From Tribonema minus (lineage: Eukaryota > Sar > Xanthophyceae > Tribonematales > Tribonemataceae): a stretch of DNA of 64,000 nt. Made by a program: the position numbers and the translations under genes. This document shows, piece by piece, positions 36,087 to 49,300 of this stretch. The notes beneath the pieces were generated by a model, which did not search any database, was not told where the DNA came from, and worked only from the letters and a program-made list of their open reading frames with translations. The first letter of the stretch is position 1; every line of letters starts with the position of its first letter. The DNA is taken from the NCBI GenBank assembly GCA_017506865.1, contig JAFCMP010000003.1, positions 434,001 to 498,000 on the forward strand, written 5' to 3'.

Positions 36087-37531
36087 TGCAGCAAGCAATC
36101 TTCGGCGGAGGCAGGCAGTTCGTAGTCGGAATCTTCCCGGTAGTTCACGCGCCAGTGCTTGTGCGAGGCTGCGCTGAGAAGCGTTGTCCTGTTGCAATGG
36201 AGCACCGGCAACTGCGCAGTAGCAGGCGATGTTCTACGTTGCAGCGCGCTTCCCGCCAGTGGGGGACATGTCGGTTGCGCGTCCGCCCGGAGCATTTTCA
36301 AACTCTGCGGCTCTGCGAGGAGTTCACAGGTTGAGCGATTTTTTTTCAACGTTGTGTTGCCTCCTCTGGTGCAGGTCCTGCCCATGGTCGGCAGGTAGCA
36401 GTGAATAGGTAGTTGTGTAAACAGTATTTTTATTCCCAGCATCCGCTTTGCACGCCATCTTGCTGCACCTGCCCGCAGTATTCGTCGTCAGTTAGTTTGG
36501 GTGGTGGCGTTTAGTAAACGCCGCAGGCGCTACTTCAAAAGTACGAAGTGCCGTTGCTGTCGCTGGCCTGATTGCTTGAAACGCACTGCATTGCTTGCAG
36601 CGTATTCCGTGCAGCGCTCTTCTTTCACGGTGCTGTCACATCCAGCGCACCACACTCACAACACCACAGCGAAGACAACTTGAAGTTCTCGTCGGCGAAA
36701 GCGTGTAGCACACGTAAGGCCGCAGGAGGACCCTGATCCCTTACTGCTGCATTTCAAGGTCATAAGACTCAACACCAAGCTGCTGTCAGCGAGGCCTGCG
36801 CACAGGTCTGTCGTGTCAAGGTCGAGATCGTTCAGCTAGTGGGCAAGATGCTGTAGTACCATATCGGATTCCCGAGGGCATGATATTGCATAGACGTACC
36901 GCATTCAGGCATGCCTTGGTGGCAGCCCCATGCTGCTTGCTCACATTGCCACAAACCTCTCAATGCATCAATTTGTATGCCATGATGCAGGAGCACCCAA
37001 CGAAAAGGAGCACCCAACCCCCCAAGCAGCAAAGCCAGCAATGCGCACTTCAACATAGTAGTAGCAGTCCCCCGTGAGGAATATCGGCAAGAATGTCCGC
37101 ACTCGGGGTGTGCGAGATGGCAGGCCGGTCATTTCCCGGCGACGCAGCAAATGAGGTGATGTTGGTGCTCACACTTCCACAACATCATAAGATCCTTTGC
37201 TTTCGAAGTGCCATCAACGCCCTGTGTACAAACCACAGGTTCCGGCGACTTGCGCACATAAGGCACGCTGATGTTCGTAGCTGCCGTACATGGCTGCCAA
37301 GTGTCTTGTTGCGGCTGGCGTGCATGCCGTATAAGCGTCGGCTCATGCATGTTCTAGGACACCTTGTACTTGTCGCGGTGCCATGACATCATGACTTGCA
37401 CGCTGGGGCTGATTGGGGCAGGTTGTAGAGGCTAGGGGTGCCTGTGCAGCTTTGTGACACTCAGAAGTCCAGCGGCTTCAGATCGGGGACAATCCGACCG
37501 GACTTGGCCGACTTGCTCTCTGGTGCACACC
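36087..37531. other. Intergenic region between divergent SGNH and phosphatase genes
   Basis: About 1.4 kb holding the promoters of two divergently transcribed genes. I see no coding region, known repeat or clear core-promoter motif in it. Confidence 0.5.
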
Positions 37532-39762
37532 ATGATGCAGGTGCTGCCGGGACTGTTCATGGGCTCGCAGGCGGCGGCGGACGACAAGGCCTCGCTCATT
37601 GTCAACGGCATCACCCACGTGCTGACGACGACGGGCGTGGCTCCGCGCTTCCCAGACGACTTCAAGTATCATGTGCGTTCTTGAAGTTCATTCCACTCAT
37701 TACTGCCGGCGTTCATGCACGTATGGCCTCACCACGCAAGGCACATATTGCCTGCCACACCGGCGATAGCTGCCGCATCGTCGGCCACTGCCGCTAGCGC
37801 AGGCTGTCAGTTGGATGCTGCAGCACATGTGTCTTATGTACAGTTGTACTGCTGACACCATTTCATTCTGGCACTTTTGAGCATGATGGTGCCGCAGTGC
37901 GCTTTCCGACATGATCGCTGGCACTGCGCGTTATACCAAAGACATGCCTTATGGTGCGCATGCGATACCACTGTGGTCAATGGTATACTCTGCAGGCCCT
38001 CTTAGGCGACCCCTGACCATCAGGAGCGAGGCGATAGTTCGTAGAGCTGTAGGTAACAAGGTGTGGTAAGCTGCAAGTATCTTCCACATCATGTACTTCG
38101 TGTAGTAGGTGATGCCATTATAAATGAAACTTATTGTTATCTATAGAACTTCTAGTTTTAGCATGTCGGACCTTTTGAAAAAAAGACCGCGTCCATTGCT
38201 AAAACACGTGCAGCGCGTGCTTATGAATTCCAGTTCGTGGCGTGTGCTTCAACAGGTCATTGCGCTGAGCGATGGGGGCGGCCCGCTCGCTGGCGAGCTC
38301 GAGGGCTGCCTGGCATTCATCGACGAGGCGCGCAAGGGCGGCGAGTGAGTAGAGTCAGAGTCAGGGCCTCTGAAGTGTTTGCTTGGGGCCATGCGGATGT
38401 GAGCTGACCGGCGCATGCTGCACCTGTTAACAAATGGTTGAAGACGTGCACATGAGCACTGCACGATGAGGGCATAAAATACCTTTGGTGCATTAGGTAC
38501 TGGATAACACAGTGACATAGAGCACAGATAGGTTGCCAGTATCTGGCTACAAAGGCTGTTGTGGACGCCACCAGCCATGCACTCAAAGACTTGCAATCAT
38601 ACAAAGCGCCAAGGTAGACAAGTCTACAGACTTACATGCTGGAATGCATGTATGTATACATGCGCACACACACCAGTGCTTGCTTGACTTTATATATGAT
38701 TGTACAAACACATGCTCACTTACAATTCGTGCACTGACCCGTACACAATTGCATGCATCTACGCTCAGGATTCATCATTCAGTGACCCCCGCTTTGGTGC
38801 TCCAAAACACCAGCTTGCAAAGGTGCCAGCTCTGTTGTGAATTCCTGATGCCCCCTACTTCATGCTGACACTGTAACCTACTCCACCTCTCTTCGGCAAT
38901 GCTGACAGCGGCGGCGTGCTAGTGCACTGCGGCGGCGGCGCCGGCCGTAGCGGCGCAGTTGTTGTGGCAGCAGTCATGAAGGAGAAGGGCATTACCGCAG
39001 ACGAAGCACTGGCCCTTGTCCAGACGTACAGGTAACGGCATGAATAGGCGCTTGGGATCAGGATGGCTCTCAAGTAATATGCCATGCAGGAGTGTTTGGG
39101 GACCAGTAGGACAAGGGCCAGAAACACAAGCAATGCCACGAATGAACGCTCGGCAACACAGTCGTCCCAAAGTAAGGCCATGCAGCTGTGTTTGAGAACC
39201 AGTTGTGGAATGAATATGCTACGACGCATGTTGCTTGTCGTCACAGCTTGCCACTGCCAAGAAGTGCACGTAATGCCATTAAGCAACATCAATTGGGAGG
39301 ACTAGGGTGTGGGTCAGTGTCAGGAGTAAGGTCAGGGTCCGCTCTAAAGTCGACCCTGAGTGTCTGCTCACTAGCGAATCCAGTCAGGACCAGTACTTGC
39401 TGAATGTACAATCAACGGCCACTATGTTCTTCGTTGTTCCCCTGAAAGGACGTGGCGCGGGAAGCGCTTGATTCCCACTGCAATACTGTTGCGTGCTTGC
39501 TTGCTTGATGAAACGTATGCGACAGCGGTTGACTTAACATAACTCAACACAACTTAGCTTAACATGCACTGACCCGTGCTGCAGCTACGACACAACAAGT
39601 ATTTAATCCTGTAGGTGTGAAAGGTTCCAGGACTACATACTTCCATCACGCCTGTGGCTGATGTTGCTTTGTGCCCCCCCTGCTCTGTCGCCACGCACGT
39701 CCAGGCCCATGGCGAACCCCCGCGAATCGCACATGGCTCAGCTACGCGCCGCATCCTTCTGA
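37532..39762 (+). CDS. Small atypical dual-specificity protein phosphatase
   Basis: Exons 37532-37672, 38256-38344, 38909-39031 and 39705-39762 join in phase (411 nt) to give 136 residues, about the size of a bare DSP domain. The N-terminus MMQVLPGLFMGSQAAA is the classic DSP opening (I-x-P-G-L-[YF]-x-G-S). The P-loop is H83-C84-GGGAG-R90-SG, matching HCx5R with the nucleophilic Cys and phosphate-binding Arg. The general acid is probably D53 in ALSDGGG. The last exon gives YRPMANPRESHMAQL, the usual RPxxxPNxGFxxQL tail in weakened form. It should dephosphorylate Tyr and Ser/Thr in the cytoplasm or nucleus; the substrate is unknown. No targeting signal or extra domain is visible. Confidence 0.87.
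38038..38073 (+). repeat. Fragment of dispersed repeat family 1 in a phosphatase intron
   Basis: The run TTCGTAGAGCTGTAGGTAAC matches the left part (ATCGTAGAGCTCTAGGTGAC) of the longer copies at 46182, 47072 and 61644. Confidence 0.55.
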
Positions 39763-40393
39763 CTGCCGGCACGAGCGCAGGAAGCGTTTACGACAGAGGC
39801 AGCGCAGCGCGCTTACGGGTGCTCTCACAGTGTGCAGGGTCAGGGGCCAGGGGACACACGTGTTCTGTAGTCAGTGACACGTCGTCAGGTGGGGGGTGCA
39901 GCGCTAATATATATATATATATGGTGATGCATAGATGGTTCAGGAAAATCATTCTGAAAATGGTAAATGCATGACATTCAGGGTGCTGGCGATCGTTTTC
40001 TTTCTCCACAGCTGTAACAACAGTTGCGGAGCTGCTGCACACATGACATGAGCATCATGAACATCTGCTTCCGCCAGCGTCATTTTTGCAATGACCGTCG
40101 GCATAATTGAAGATGGGCTGATATCCACAAAAGATGAGACGTCTCGAACACAGAATCCACGGCCGCGGCAGCGCAAACGGCTGCCGCCAGCATCGTCCAG
40201 CCCCCTTGGGCCCCCGTTGGCATTGGCCCCGAGGTCGCTGCACAAAGCCCCCTGCACTCGGTCAGTAAGTGAGTCACTCACCCTCTGAGTGACTCACCGC
40301 GAAAGGGCGTTAATAACCAGGCTGATTTTTTTCAATCGCAGCCTGTTCCCGCAGTAATCGTTGTCTTCTGGTGCGGAGTGCCAGCAGGTGACC
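39763..40393. other. Intergenic region before the modular secreted-protein gene
   Basis: Contains an (AT)n run at about 39907-39921 and no coding region. The promoter of the modular gene should be in the right half. An in-frame upstream ATG at 40361 would add 11 residues ahead of the signal peptide. Confidence 0.5.
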
Positions 40394-43300
40394 ATGAGGG
40401 CAGCTGCGATCCTGGCCTTGCTGCTGCTGGCGGCAGCGGCGCATGGGGAAACATCCTCACCTAGCACAGCGCCGTCAACTGCACCGTCTACTGCGCCCAC
40501 GGCGTCGCCAAGCTCCGCACCAGCCGCTGAAAGGAGCCTGAATGTAAGTGCTGCATGGTTATGCAATTTCAAGCTTGCCAAAGCACGGGTATGTGCATCA
40601 TATCTCTGTGCGCTTTGCGCAGCTATCAGTTTCGGCTTCTACTTGTGAACGGCGCTTGAGGTTCAAATCTTGATGGTCACCTGCCATGGCGTGCAGAGGA
40701 TGGCGGATATGGGGTTGTCATCAGCTTGAGTTGACCTTACCCTCGATGGTGGCACCGGGTGCACGGTCATACGTGCTTTACGCTGCGTGTGGCCGAACCG
40801 GTGCGGCGGGTGTAGAAATTATTATGGGCGCTGCTTGTTTTGCCGTATAGCAGTGACCATGCGGTTCTCACCACGCATCACCAGCATGTTGTTAGTTTGT
40901 GCGGTGATAAGTTGCGCCAGTGGTGTGGTTTCCAATGTCACGCCTCACGCAAGAAGTCCGTACCAGATTAACGGATTGATAGTATGCGTTCGAAATCACG
41001 TACCGGCTCTATTCGCCACTCTGGCCCCATTGCTACGTGCTGTTTTTTGTCACGTCGCTTCAGCTACAAATGCGCCTTACATAGGAGTCCTGGGTATCAA
41101 AGTTTACCTTTTTGAGAAAATAGAGTCGGTTCAGAATGTGGGTAACATTGGCGTGTGCCGTTGGGAACTGCTGCACGTGCTATGTTGACAATCCCCATTG
41201 CTGCTGAACTGGCTGAAACGCTATCATCAATTGCTGACCTTAGATTGCCTCAGTCATGTAGTGACACGTGTGCCGCTGAACAGTTGGCTACCGCTGAACA
41301 GTTGGCTACAGATCTCGTTGCTGACTTGACACTTTTCGTATAGCCATTTCCTGGTTGCACTTGCGTAGCTACAAGAGCTGGTCCTCCCAGCGCATTGCTG
41401 TCAGCTACCAGTAGCTTCACGATCACCATGTGCGCAGCATTCCATGGTTCAAGCGGCACGATGTCAGCCTTCACTGTTGAAGTGCAAGACATGCCCCCCG
41501 CAGCACTAAGCAACCAGGCAGTGAGCACAAGGACTGCTTGGCGCAGTGAGCAGCAGTGCTCGCCTCGCATGCACTAACGACCAGCCATGCAGCAGCGCAG
41601 CGCATCGGCGATTTCACCTCACGGCGCCTTAGTATATGACATATCCGACAGTCCCTTCTGGCGGCGCCGAACGCAAGTCTCAAGTGTGACTCTCGCGCTC
41701 ATGCTCGCGAAACAAACTGCAACGCGACCTGACTCGTGTACTTCAACTTGATGTTCCGCTCGTCTCGGCTGGCGGCGGCGGCGGGGGCGCGCGGACTGCG
41801 GGGGTTTGGGGGGGGGGTCAACAGGAAGCGACGGTGGCGCCAAGCAGCGCGCCGTCGACAGCGCCCAGCACGGCCCCTAGCGTGGCACCCACTGTGGCGC
41901 CATCGGAGGCGCCGACGCTGGAGCCGCTGCCCGCGGGGGGCGAGCGCAAACTCGCGGTGAGCAAAATCAATTCGGGACTGAGTGCGATGTTGAAGCTTGC
42001 AACCGAATGATTGCGCGCTGGGGGTTTCTGCCGCTGCCCGCGGGGGGCGAGCGCAAACTCGCGGTGAGCACAGTGTATGGGAAGCACAGTTGACCGTGGA
42101 GTGCGCTCTTGAAGTTTGTAACCGACTCATTGCGCGCTTGGGGCATCTGCCTGCGGGGGGTGAGCGCAAACTCGCTGTGACCATGAATTTTGAAGTTTTT
42201 AACGGCCACTTGTTACGTGCTTAATTTTGTAAGCCATGTGATTTATCCGCTGCAAACAGCTCTGGTGTGCTGACAGTGATGTGGCCTCGAGGAGTTCGTG
42301 TGCCGCAAGCATCAAACGTTGGAACAAACAGATGTCGTGGCAGCGGACAAACAGAGGTCGTTGCCGCTGCCTCTGGGTGCGCACTGATGTGTCATGGCTA
42401 GCCCCTGAAACTCTTCTGAACAGCAATTGCGATGCTAGAGTCAGCTCGTGCTTCAACTTCACAGACTTGGCACTGTCGCGCTAGCACACCTCAAGGTAAT
42501 ATAAGTGGTTGAAGCAGGCCATTTCTTGCTGACACCAGCCGTGCGTCATTCATCCCATGCAGCCAAAGTGTATGGTCTGATTTTTGTTGAGAGAGATACG
42601 TAGGCGCAATCGTATGCGCAATCACCAGTGAAAACAATATCTGAGAAACACATTCGCAGATGCCATCTGTATCAGAATACAAAATTGGCAATGGACATGA
42701 GATATGACTGCACATTGGATTTTTTTTTTCCAATTCGCGTCATCAAAACAAAGCAGGCTCTTGAAAGACACGCAACTGGTGAGTAAAAGGTATGGAAGGA
42801 CCCACACGCAGGTTAAGGTATCGTATTGACTGCTATCATACTCAGTTGCGTGGCGTGTTCGCGGGGAACCCACACTCTCGTGTAACTGCCATAACCGACG
42901 TAACTGCTGCATGCTCAGCACTTTTGAGTGCATGTGGATGCATTGTGAACGCTGCGAGTGTGTTAGAAGCCCTGTTGCAGAATCAGTCTGCAGTGACAGC
43001 ATTTCCGCTTATAATGTATCAAACTCCTGATGCTCATGCCATACGTACGGCAGCAATCTCATTGTAAGAAACACGCGTGTATTAGAAGGTGCAATCGTTC
43101 ATTTGACACGTTTTACCACGGATGGAGCACCAAGTCAGCGATGTACTCAGTGATGCAGCAGTACTCAGCACTGTAGTGCAGTAGTATGATCCGAAGTACG
43201 TCAAGCAGGACGCTTCAACATCTGAGTACTGTGGGCAAATGAAAAAATACAAAAGTCACAGTTTATGGGCGATGCCAACAATCACAATCGCTGGTGGTAT

Positions 43301-46300
43301 CAAAAAACGCATGTAAATGCATGTAGTGCTTCTATAGTTTTTGGATCTGTTTTTGTACGGGGCCTGGTATGGCAAGTCATGGGCCTGCCTCATGTGTGCC
43401 AATGGTCGCGATTTGGCAACGCATGATGCTGGAATTTGTGTGTAGTGCTTGTATGTTGTGTTGGTTTCTGTATTGTATACCATCCTGCCCCATGTGAGGG
43501 GCCACACATGGTATATGTGGTGCTATGCACAGTCCTTGGAGTGCACTTCACAAAGCATGTACTCCTTCACTGGGTAAATATCACTTATGACTGCGGCAAA
43601 GTGCCCAACTCTGTTGTAGCACAGGCTGGCAGACACACAGCCGTACATTTTGTGCGTGTTCTTGTGCCCAAGTGCATCTTGGTTCTCCGGTTTAACTTCA
43701 ATTGTCCGTTGGAGGCTTCAGTTGCAAACATGAATCATTACATGATGCATCAGCGCTCAGCGCTCAACGCCAGCGCCCTCCTATAGACGTGAATAGAACC
43801 GTCCCGTGGTGTCACTCCTGCTTATCACTTGGGCTGGCCACTGCAATTTCTCTTGATGTCGCACAATCCTGTGAGACATTCAGGTACAAAGCCTCCTGAC
43901 AATGGCTTCAGAAAAGGTACTCTTCAAGTGTCAAGATTTACAGAATCGGGTGGTCGATTTTTTCGTGACATTGATGGGAAGCCTCATTCGTATAACGCCA
44001 GCGCAACACAGTATGAACCTCAAGTTCACATTGGTGCTGTGGAACACAAAATCAATCGGTGATGCATAAGTATGTATGGATCACAAGATGGTTGCAGTAG
44101 ATTCATAAGTTTGCAGGTTTTACACCTGCACAGCTTATGTGACAGTCCCCAACGATATGCGATATCCACAACTGTAAATGAGTTTTCAGTCATACTTTCT
44201 TGCTCCACGCGCCATCCCAGCCACAGCCATCAATTCCAACACCATGCGTCACCCTTGAGCACTGCACATACTTTCTTGCTCCACGCGCCATCCCAGCCAC
44301 AGCCATCAATTCAAACACCATGCGTCACCCTTGAGCACTGCACATTAAGTTACCCAACGCCGCAAGTCTGACACAAAGTACGTATTCATCACCCTTCTGA
44401 GGTACATATCCCCGCTGCCCCTCGTTGCGTGAATCCACAGGCTACCACAGACTCCCCCACTGGCGCCCCCAGTACTGCGCCGAGCACTGCCCCCTCTGCA
44501 GCGCCCTCCACAGCGCCCACAACTGCGCCCACTATCGAGCCCACTGCAGGGGGGGAGCGGGAGCTGCAGGTGAGATGGCGCAGTCAATAACCAGGGTTTG
44601 GTGACTAGGGTTTGGTGCTAATAGCGTGCATTGGTGCTGCTGGTGGCGCAGGCTGTTTGGTGGCCACTCAGGGATGCTTTGGGGCAGTATGCTACCAGAC
44701 TGAGGATTCGATTGCAACGGACTCGAATAGACCAGCGGAGTGATAACACCTGCACTCGTAGTTACCGCCGCAGAGTCCTCACACCGCATGCCAGCTGCCT
44801 TCTTTCAGAGTGCGAGCAAGGTCTGTAATCAGCTTTTGGTGTCACCTGACCAACGCTCTGAGCACAGCGTCAATAACTGTTTCGCCGAGCACTGCTTACA
44901 TCTGCATTGTGCACTCATCTCTGCACATCGACAAGACCACGTTACGTTGAGGCTAGGGTTAGGGAAAGCCTGACACCCACAAACTTTTGCAATTGTGCGG
45001 CGTGCTTGCCTATGCAGCAGGTCACGGGGTCCCCCACGGGAGCCCCCAGCACTGCCCCCAGCACTGCGCCGAGCACTGCCCCCACTGGTGCGCCCTCCAC
45101 TGCTCCCACCAGCGAGCCCACGGGGGAGGCAGCGGCGGGCGAGCGTAGGCTGCAGGTGCGACGACGCGGCAAGCAGTAGGTCTCACAAAGTGTAACCGAC
45201 GTCATACATGTGTATCCAGCCATGTAGCCTACTTTGAAGTATGTGAGATCCCGTCCTGACGCAGTGTGTGCTTGTTTCTGGGTGCGTCACAAGACGCATG
45301 TCAGCTCGTTGATCAGATGGAGTGCGAGGATGGCGCAAACTCTTTGCGAACCCTAACCGTAACCTTAACCCTACAGATCATGCCAGCAGACGGACGGCGC
45401 TTTTGCCAGCATGTGTGCCGTTGTTGCGATGCCCACGCTCCACCGTTCGACCAACCGCGCAACCTCCCTTTGCGTTTGCTGCACAACTGGTGCGTTGTCT
45501 GCATGGATTGATCAGCAGGGCACGGAGTCCCCTACAGGGGCCCCTACAGGGGCCCCTACCACTGCGCCGAGCACTGCCCCCAGCACGGCTCCGACCAGCG
45601 CTCCTTCCACGGCGCCTACCAGCGAGCCCACAGGGGAGGCGGCCGCAGAGCGCAAGCTGCAGGTATTGCTTGAAACACTTGAAGTGCGCTGTCGGCGCAG
45701 GTTTTGCAGGTTGGCAAGCGCAATTGATGCTTGCAGTCACTTTTTTTGCTGTCGTAGTTAGGGTTAGGGTTAGGGTTAGAGAAGCGCACATGGTGCATGC
45801 GATTATTAACGCGGTTGTGTGGGTGGCTGTAGGCTCAGGGTAACTGGTGGCGCGCCTCTGGCTGAGCGCTAGGGTCAGGATTGAAGTTAAGCGGGAAGTC
45901 GCACTTGCGCTCGATTGCACCTTTGTGTGGCGCGTTCACAGCTCGCACAGGGTGGCCTGCCGCTGAGCGCTGGCAGTAGATGGTCTACTGAGCACTGGCT
46001 GCAGACGGTTGATGCGCTCTAAGCACATGCCGTTTCCAACTGCCTCCTGAGCTGCTGCAACAGCTGCGTCATCTGAGGGCCATGCAACCGTGCGCTGCCT
46101 CACAGCGCCTTGCACTTGGCTTTGCCCATCACGCTGCCTCTCCCCAACTGTCAATTGCCACCAGCATGCAGATTATGCATAGAAACGAATCAAAAAGATC
46201 GTAGAGCTCTAGGTGACAAAGTGTGGTTATGGCCGTCAGATTGAATGCCTTCCACCAATAACCGTGGTTGCCGCTGCCGCGGCAATTGGCCACGAGTCAA

Positions 46301-49300
46301 ACAGTGCCATCATATCCACAGTAGTCAAAAAGACTTCTGTGTGCAAGCTTTTTAGCGTTCGAGGTATGTATGTGTGTAGGGTAGGTATGTATAGTATAGC
46401 ATGCCCATATTGGTGTTTGCATTCTCTTTGTCATCCTGCGCCGCATGACAAACAGGGGGTCACAGCATCCCCTACAGGTGCGCCGAGCACTGCCCCCAGC
46501 ACCGCGCCCAGCACTGCCCCCTCTGTTGCGCCTTCCACGGCGCCTACGTCGGAGCCCACCGGCGGACGTATACTAGAGGCAAGTTGCAGCAGTGAGTACG
46601 TGTATTGTGTTATGGGCGCTTCAAGTGAGCTGTTGTTTGGACAGCATGCGGCTTGCTGCTGCGGGCTGCGTTCTTCCAATTGTACCTCGGAATTAGTATA
46701 AACACACACTTACAAAGTGGTCGTCAACGCGCATTGAGACACTTGCAGGTTTTCACAAGACACATGTGGGTTCTGGCACCAAGCTGGACATCTAACAACT
46801 GGGGCTTTTCGCGCCCTGAGCAGGAATTAACAAGTACACCATTGCATACATGTGTATATATAACCTGGAGCCTTCCATGTCGCCGCATGGATTGGTTCAA
46901 AACCCGCGCATCACCTTCTACACTACGCGCATTCAAGAGCGCTGTCACTAGCTGCTGAACCTCTATGTTGGGCTGCCGGCTGGAGCTGGCCTACCGAACA
47001 TGTGATACCTTTCCAATACTGAACACCCATGCCTCGAACGCTAAAAGCTTGCACACAAAGTCTTTTGACTGGTGGATACGGTGGTACTGTTTGACTCGTG
47101 GCCAATTGCTGCAGCAGAGGCGACCACGGTTATTGGTGGAAGGCACTTGCGGCTAACCATCCTTTGTCACCTAGAGCTCTACGATCTTTTGATTCGTTTT
47201 CATTAGGGATGCCAACAGCATATAAGGTATATATACGTTATATGTATACATACGTTATGTATACTGTTATTGGATTTAGGTATACGCTTGGATCATAACG
47301 CCCTTTTTGCCTTTGTTCAGCGTGTTTCTGCTGTGCGTGAAGCAGCACAACATTGCTGCTGCTTCCCCCGCCAGTGTCAGTACCCCTTTACAAACCGTTA
47401 CCGACCCGGGGGGTGGGTATGGCGCGTTCATCGATTCCCCTAAGCCGATACAACGGCTTGGGGGACTCCAAGGACGTAGTATTGTGGACGGGAGCTCCTG
47501 CACCGGCAGCGCCAAAGCAAAAGTACATGGGGCAGACCTACATACACTGTGGACACACAGTAGACGCTGCTCTCATCAAACAAGTGGAAGCCCTCGGCTG
47601 CGAGCTGGTGGGCTCATTTCGACATTATCAAAGGCGGTTCTTGCGTCCAGTTGGAGTTAGTTCTCTCGGCGATAGGTTCACAGCCTCAAACCTGTCACAG
47701 CGCGCCAAGTCACACTTCAAGCCCAGCGCCTCAGTATGCAAGGGGTCAAGCAGCCAGATCAGTCGAGCCTAGTGGCGAGGATCTTGAGACCGGCAAGGAC
47801 AACGCTGATGCCGAGGCTGCCAGTGGAGCGCAGAAGCACATTGGCACTCAGTTATCGCTTGAAGGGTTGGTGCGTTACGCCTTAGGGATAGGGTTAGGGT
47901 TTATTAGGGTTGGGGTTAGGGCTAGGGTTTAGGGTTAGGGTTACACCGTGCCGATGCCCTGGCCTCTTTGGCAAGGTTCTTCTTCAAGAGCAGCGTAGCA
48001 CTCCCTCTGATAGAGTAAGACGCCCTAGTGGAAGCACTAGTGCAAGCACCACACACGTTCTTACATGATGAAGATTTGATGCATCACCTATCATAGTGGC
48101 GCGTGCAGTCCATCAGTGTCACAGTGTGTACATAAATTTGTATTCAACAAGTTGCAGCAGATAGCATTGCAGTTACAAAACGGACAATGCTTCAGAATTC
48201 TTGTATGCTTGCTTGAGTAGAAAAAGGCAGGTGTAATGGACAGCTGTGAATACACTCTACGGGGCATAAAGAAAAAGTTTTTAAATCGGAGTTTGTCTTC
48301 AGAATCTGGGTGATTAATATACGTTGGTATACACAGTATAGATTATATATACCCTATATGTATACGTTATACGCAGTATATGAATTTTCATATACGCTGG
48401 TTGGCAACCCTAGTGTATACACATGTATGTATGTCCCAGCACGTTGCCGCAGCGGCTCAGTCAGCGTCAGCTCTCGGTCATGACACACGATGATCACAAC
48501 TTTGAGAGTGCCCTGCGGAGGCTCTCGTGGCCGCTGACAAGCGCATGTGACCCTAACCCTAATGCGCTACGCTGCTACACAGGATCAGGGTGAGGGCATG
48601 CGTCCAACACTATTGTGCTTCTTGAGTGCATCATGAATAACACGCATGATGGTGCTCAAAGCAGGAAGGCACGGGGTCCCCCCACACTCACCTTTTAGTC
48701 ACAACCCTGAGGGAGCCCTGCGGAGGCCTCTGATGGCCGCTGTCCGGCACGTGCAGCGCTCCACTGCTACGTAGGATCAGGGTCAGGACAAGCATCAGAA
48801 AATATTGTGCTTCTTGAGTGCATTTTATGCGCATAACATGCCTGATGGTGTCGCACCTTTTGTGCTCAAAGCAGGAAGGCACGGGGTCCCCCACCGGTGC
48901 GCCGAGCACTGCCCCCAGCTCTGCCCCCACTGTGGCGCCTTCCACGGCGCCGTCTGTGGCACCTACTGCGGAGCCCACGGGTACACGGGAGCTAGGGGTG
49001 AGTCGCCTAGTTGAAGTTCACGCCATCAATTAATATTTGCCACAAAGTCCTGTGCATTCTTGTGCATGGTTATATAGTGTGTTAAGCCCGTGTTAGGTTG
49101 TGTAGTCTGTGTGAGTTCACAGGTTCACCGAGCTAGGGGCGAGCTCACTTCACTGATCGCTAGGTAGTCTCTTACTTGTATGTTTGTTCGTGTACATTTT
49201 CAAAGTTATTATGCTAATGTTCATTCTCTCAGCGCGAAAAAAAACATAGCGAAGGACTGCGTATGCGCTACCGAGTCTGATGGATTCCGCGAACGTATGC

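Noticed and set aside
43829..44062. Protein-like frame with GGRFFRDIDGKPHSYN
   Set aside because: Tempting, but short, isolated in an intron and with no family I can name.
47353..47772. 139-codon plus-strand open frame in an intron of the modular gene
   Set aside because: Two overlapping frames are equally open and neither has a motif; no acceptor/donor pair fits the phase-0 rule of the host gene.
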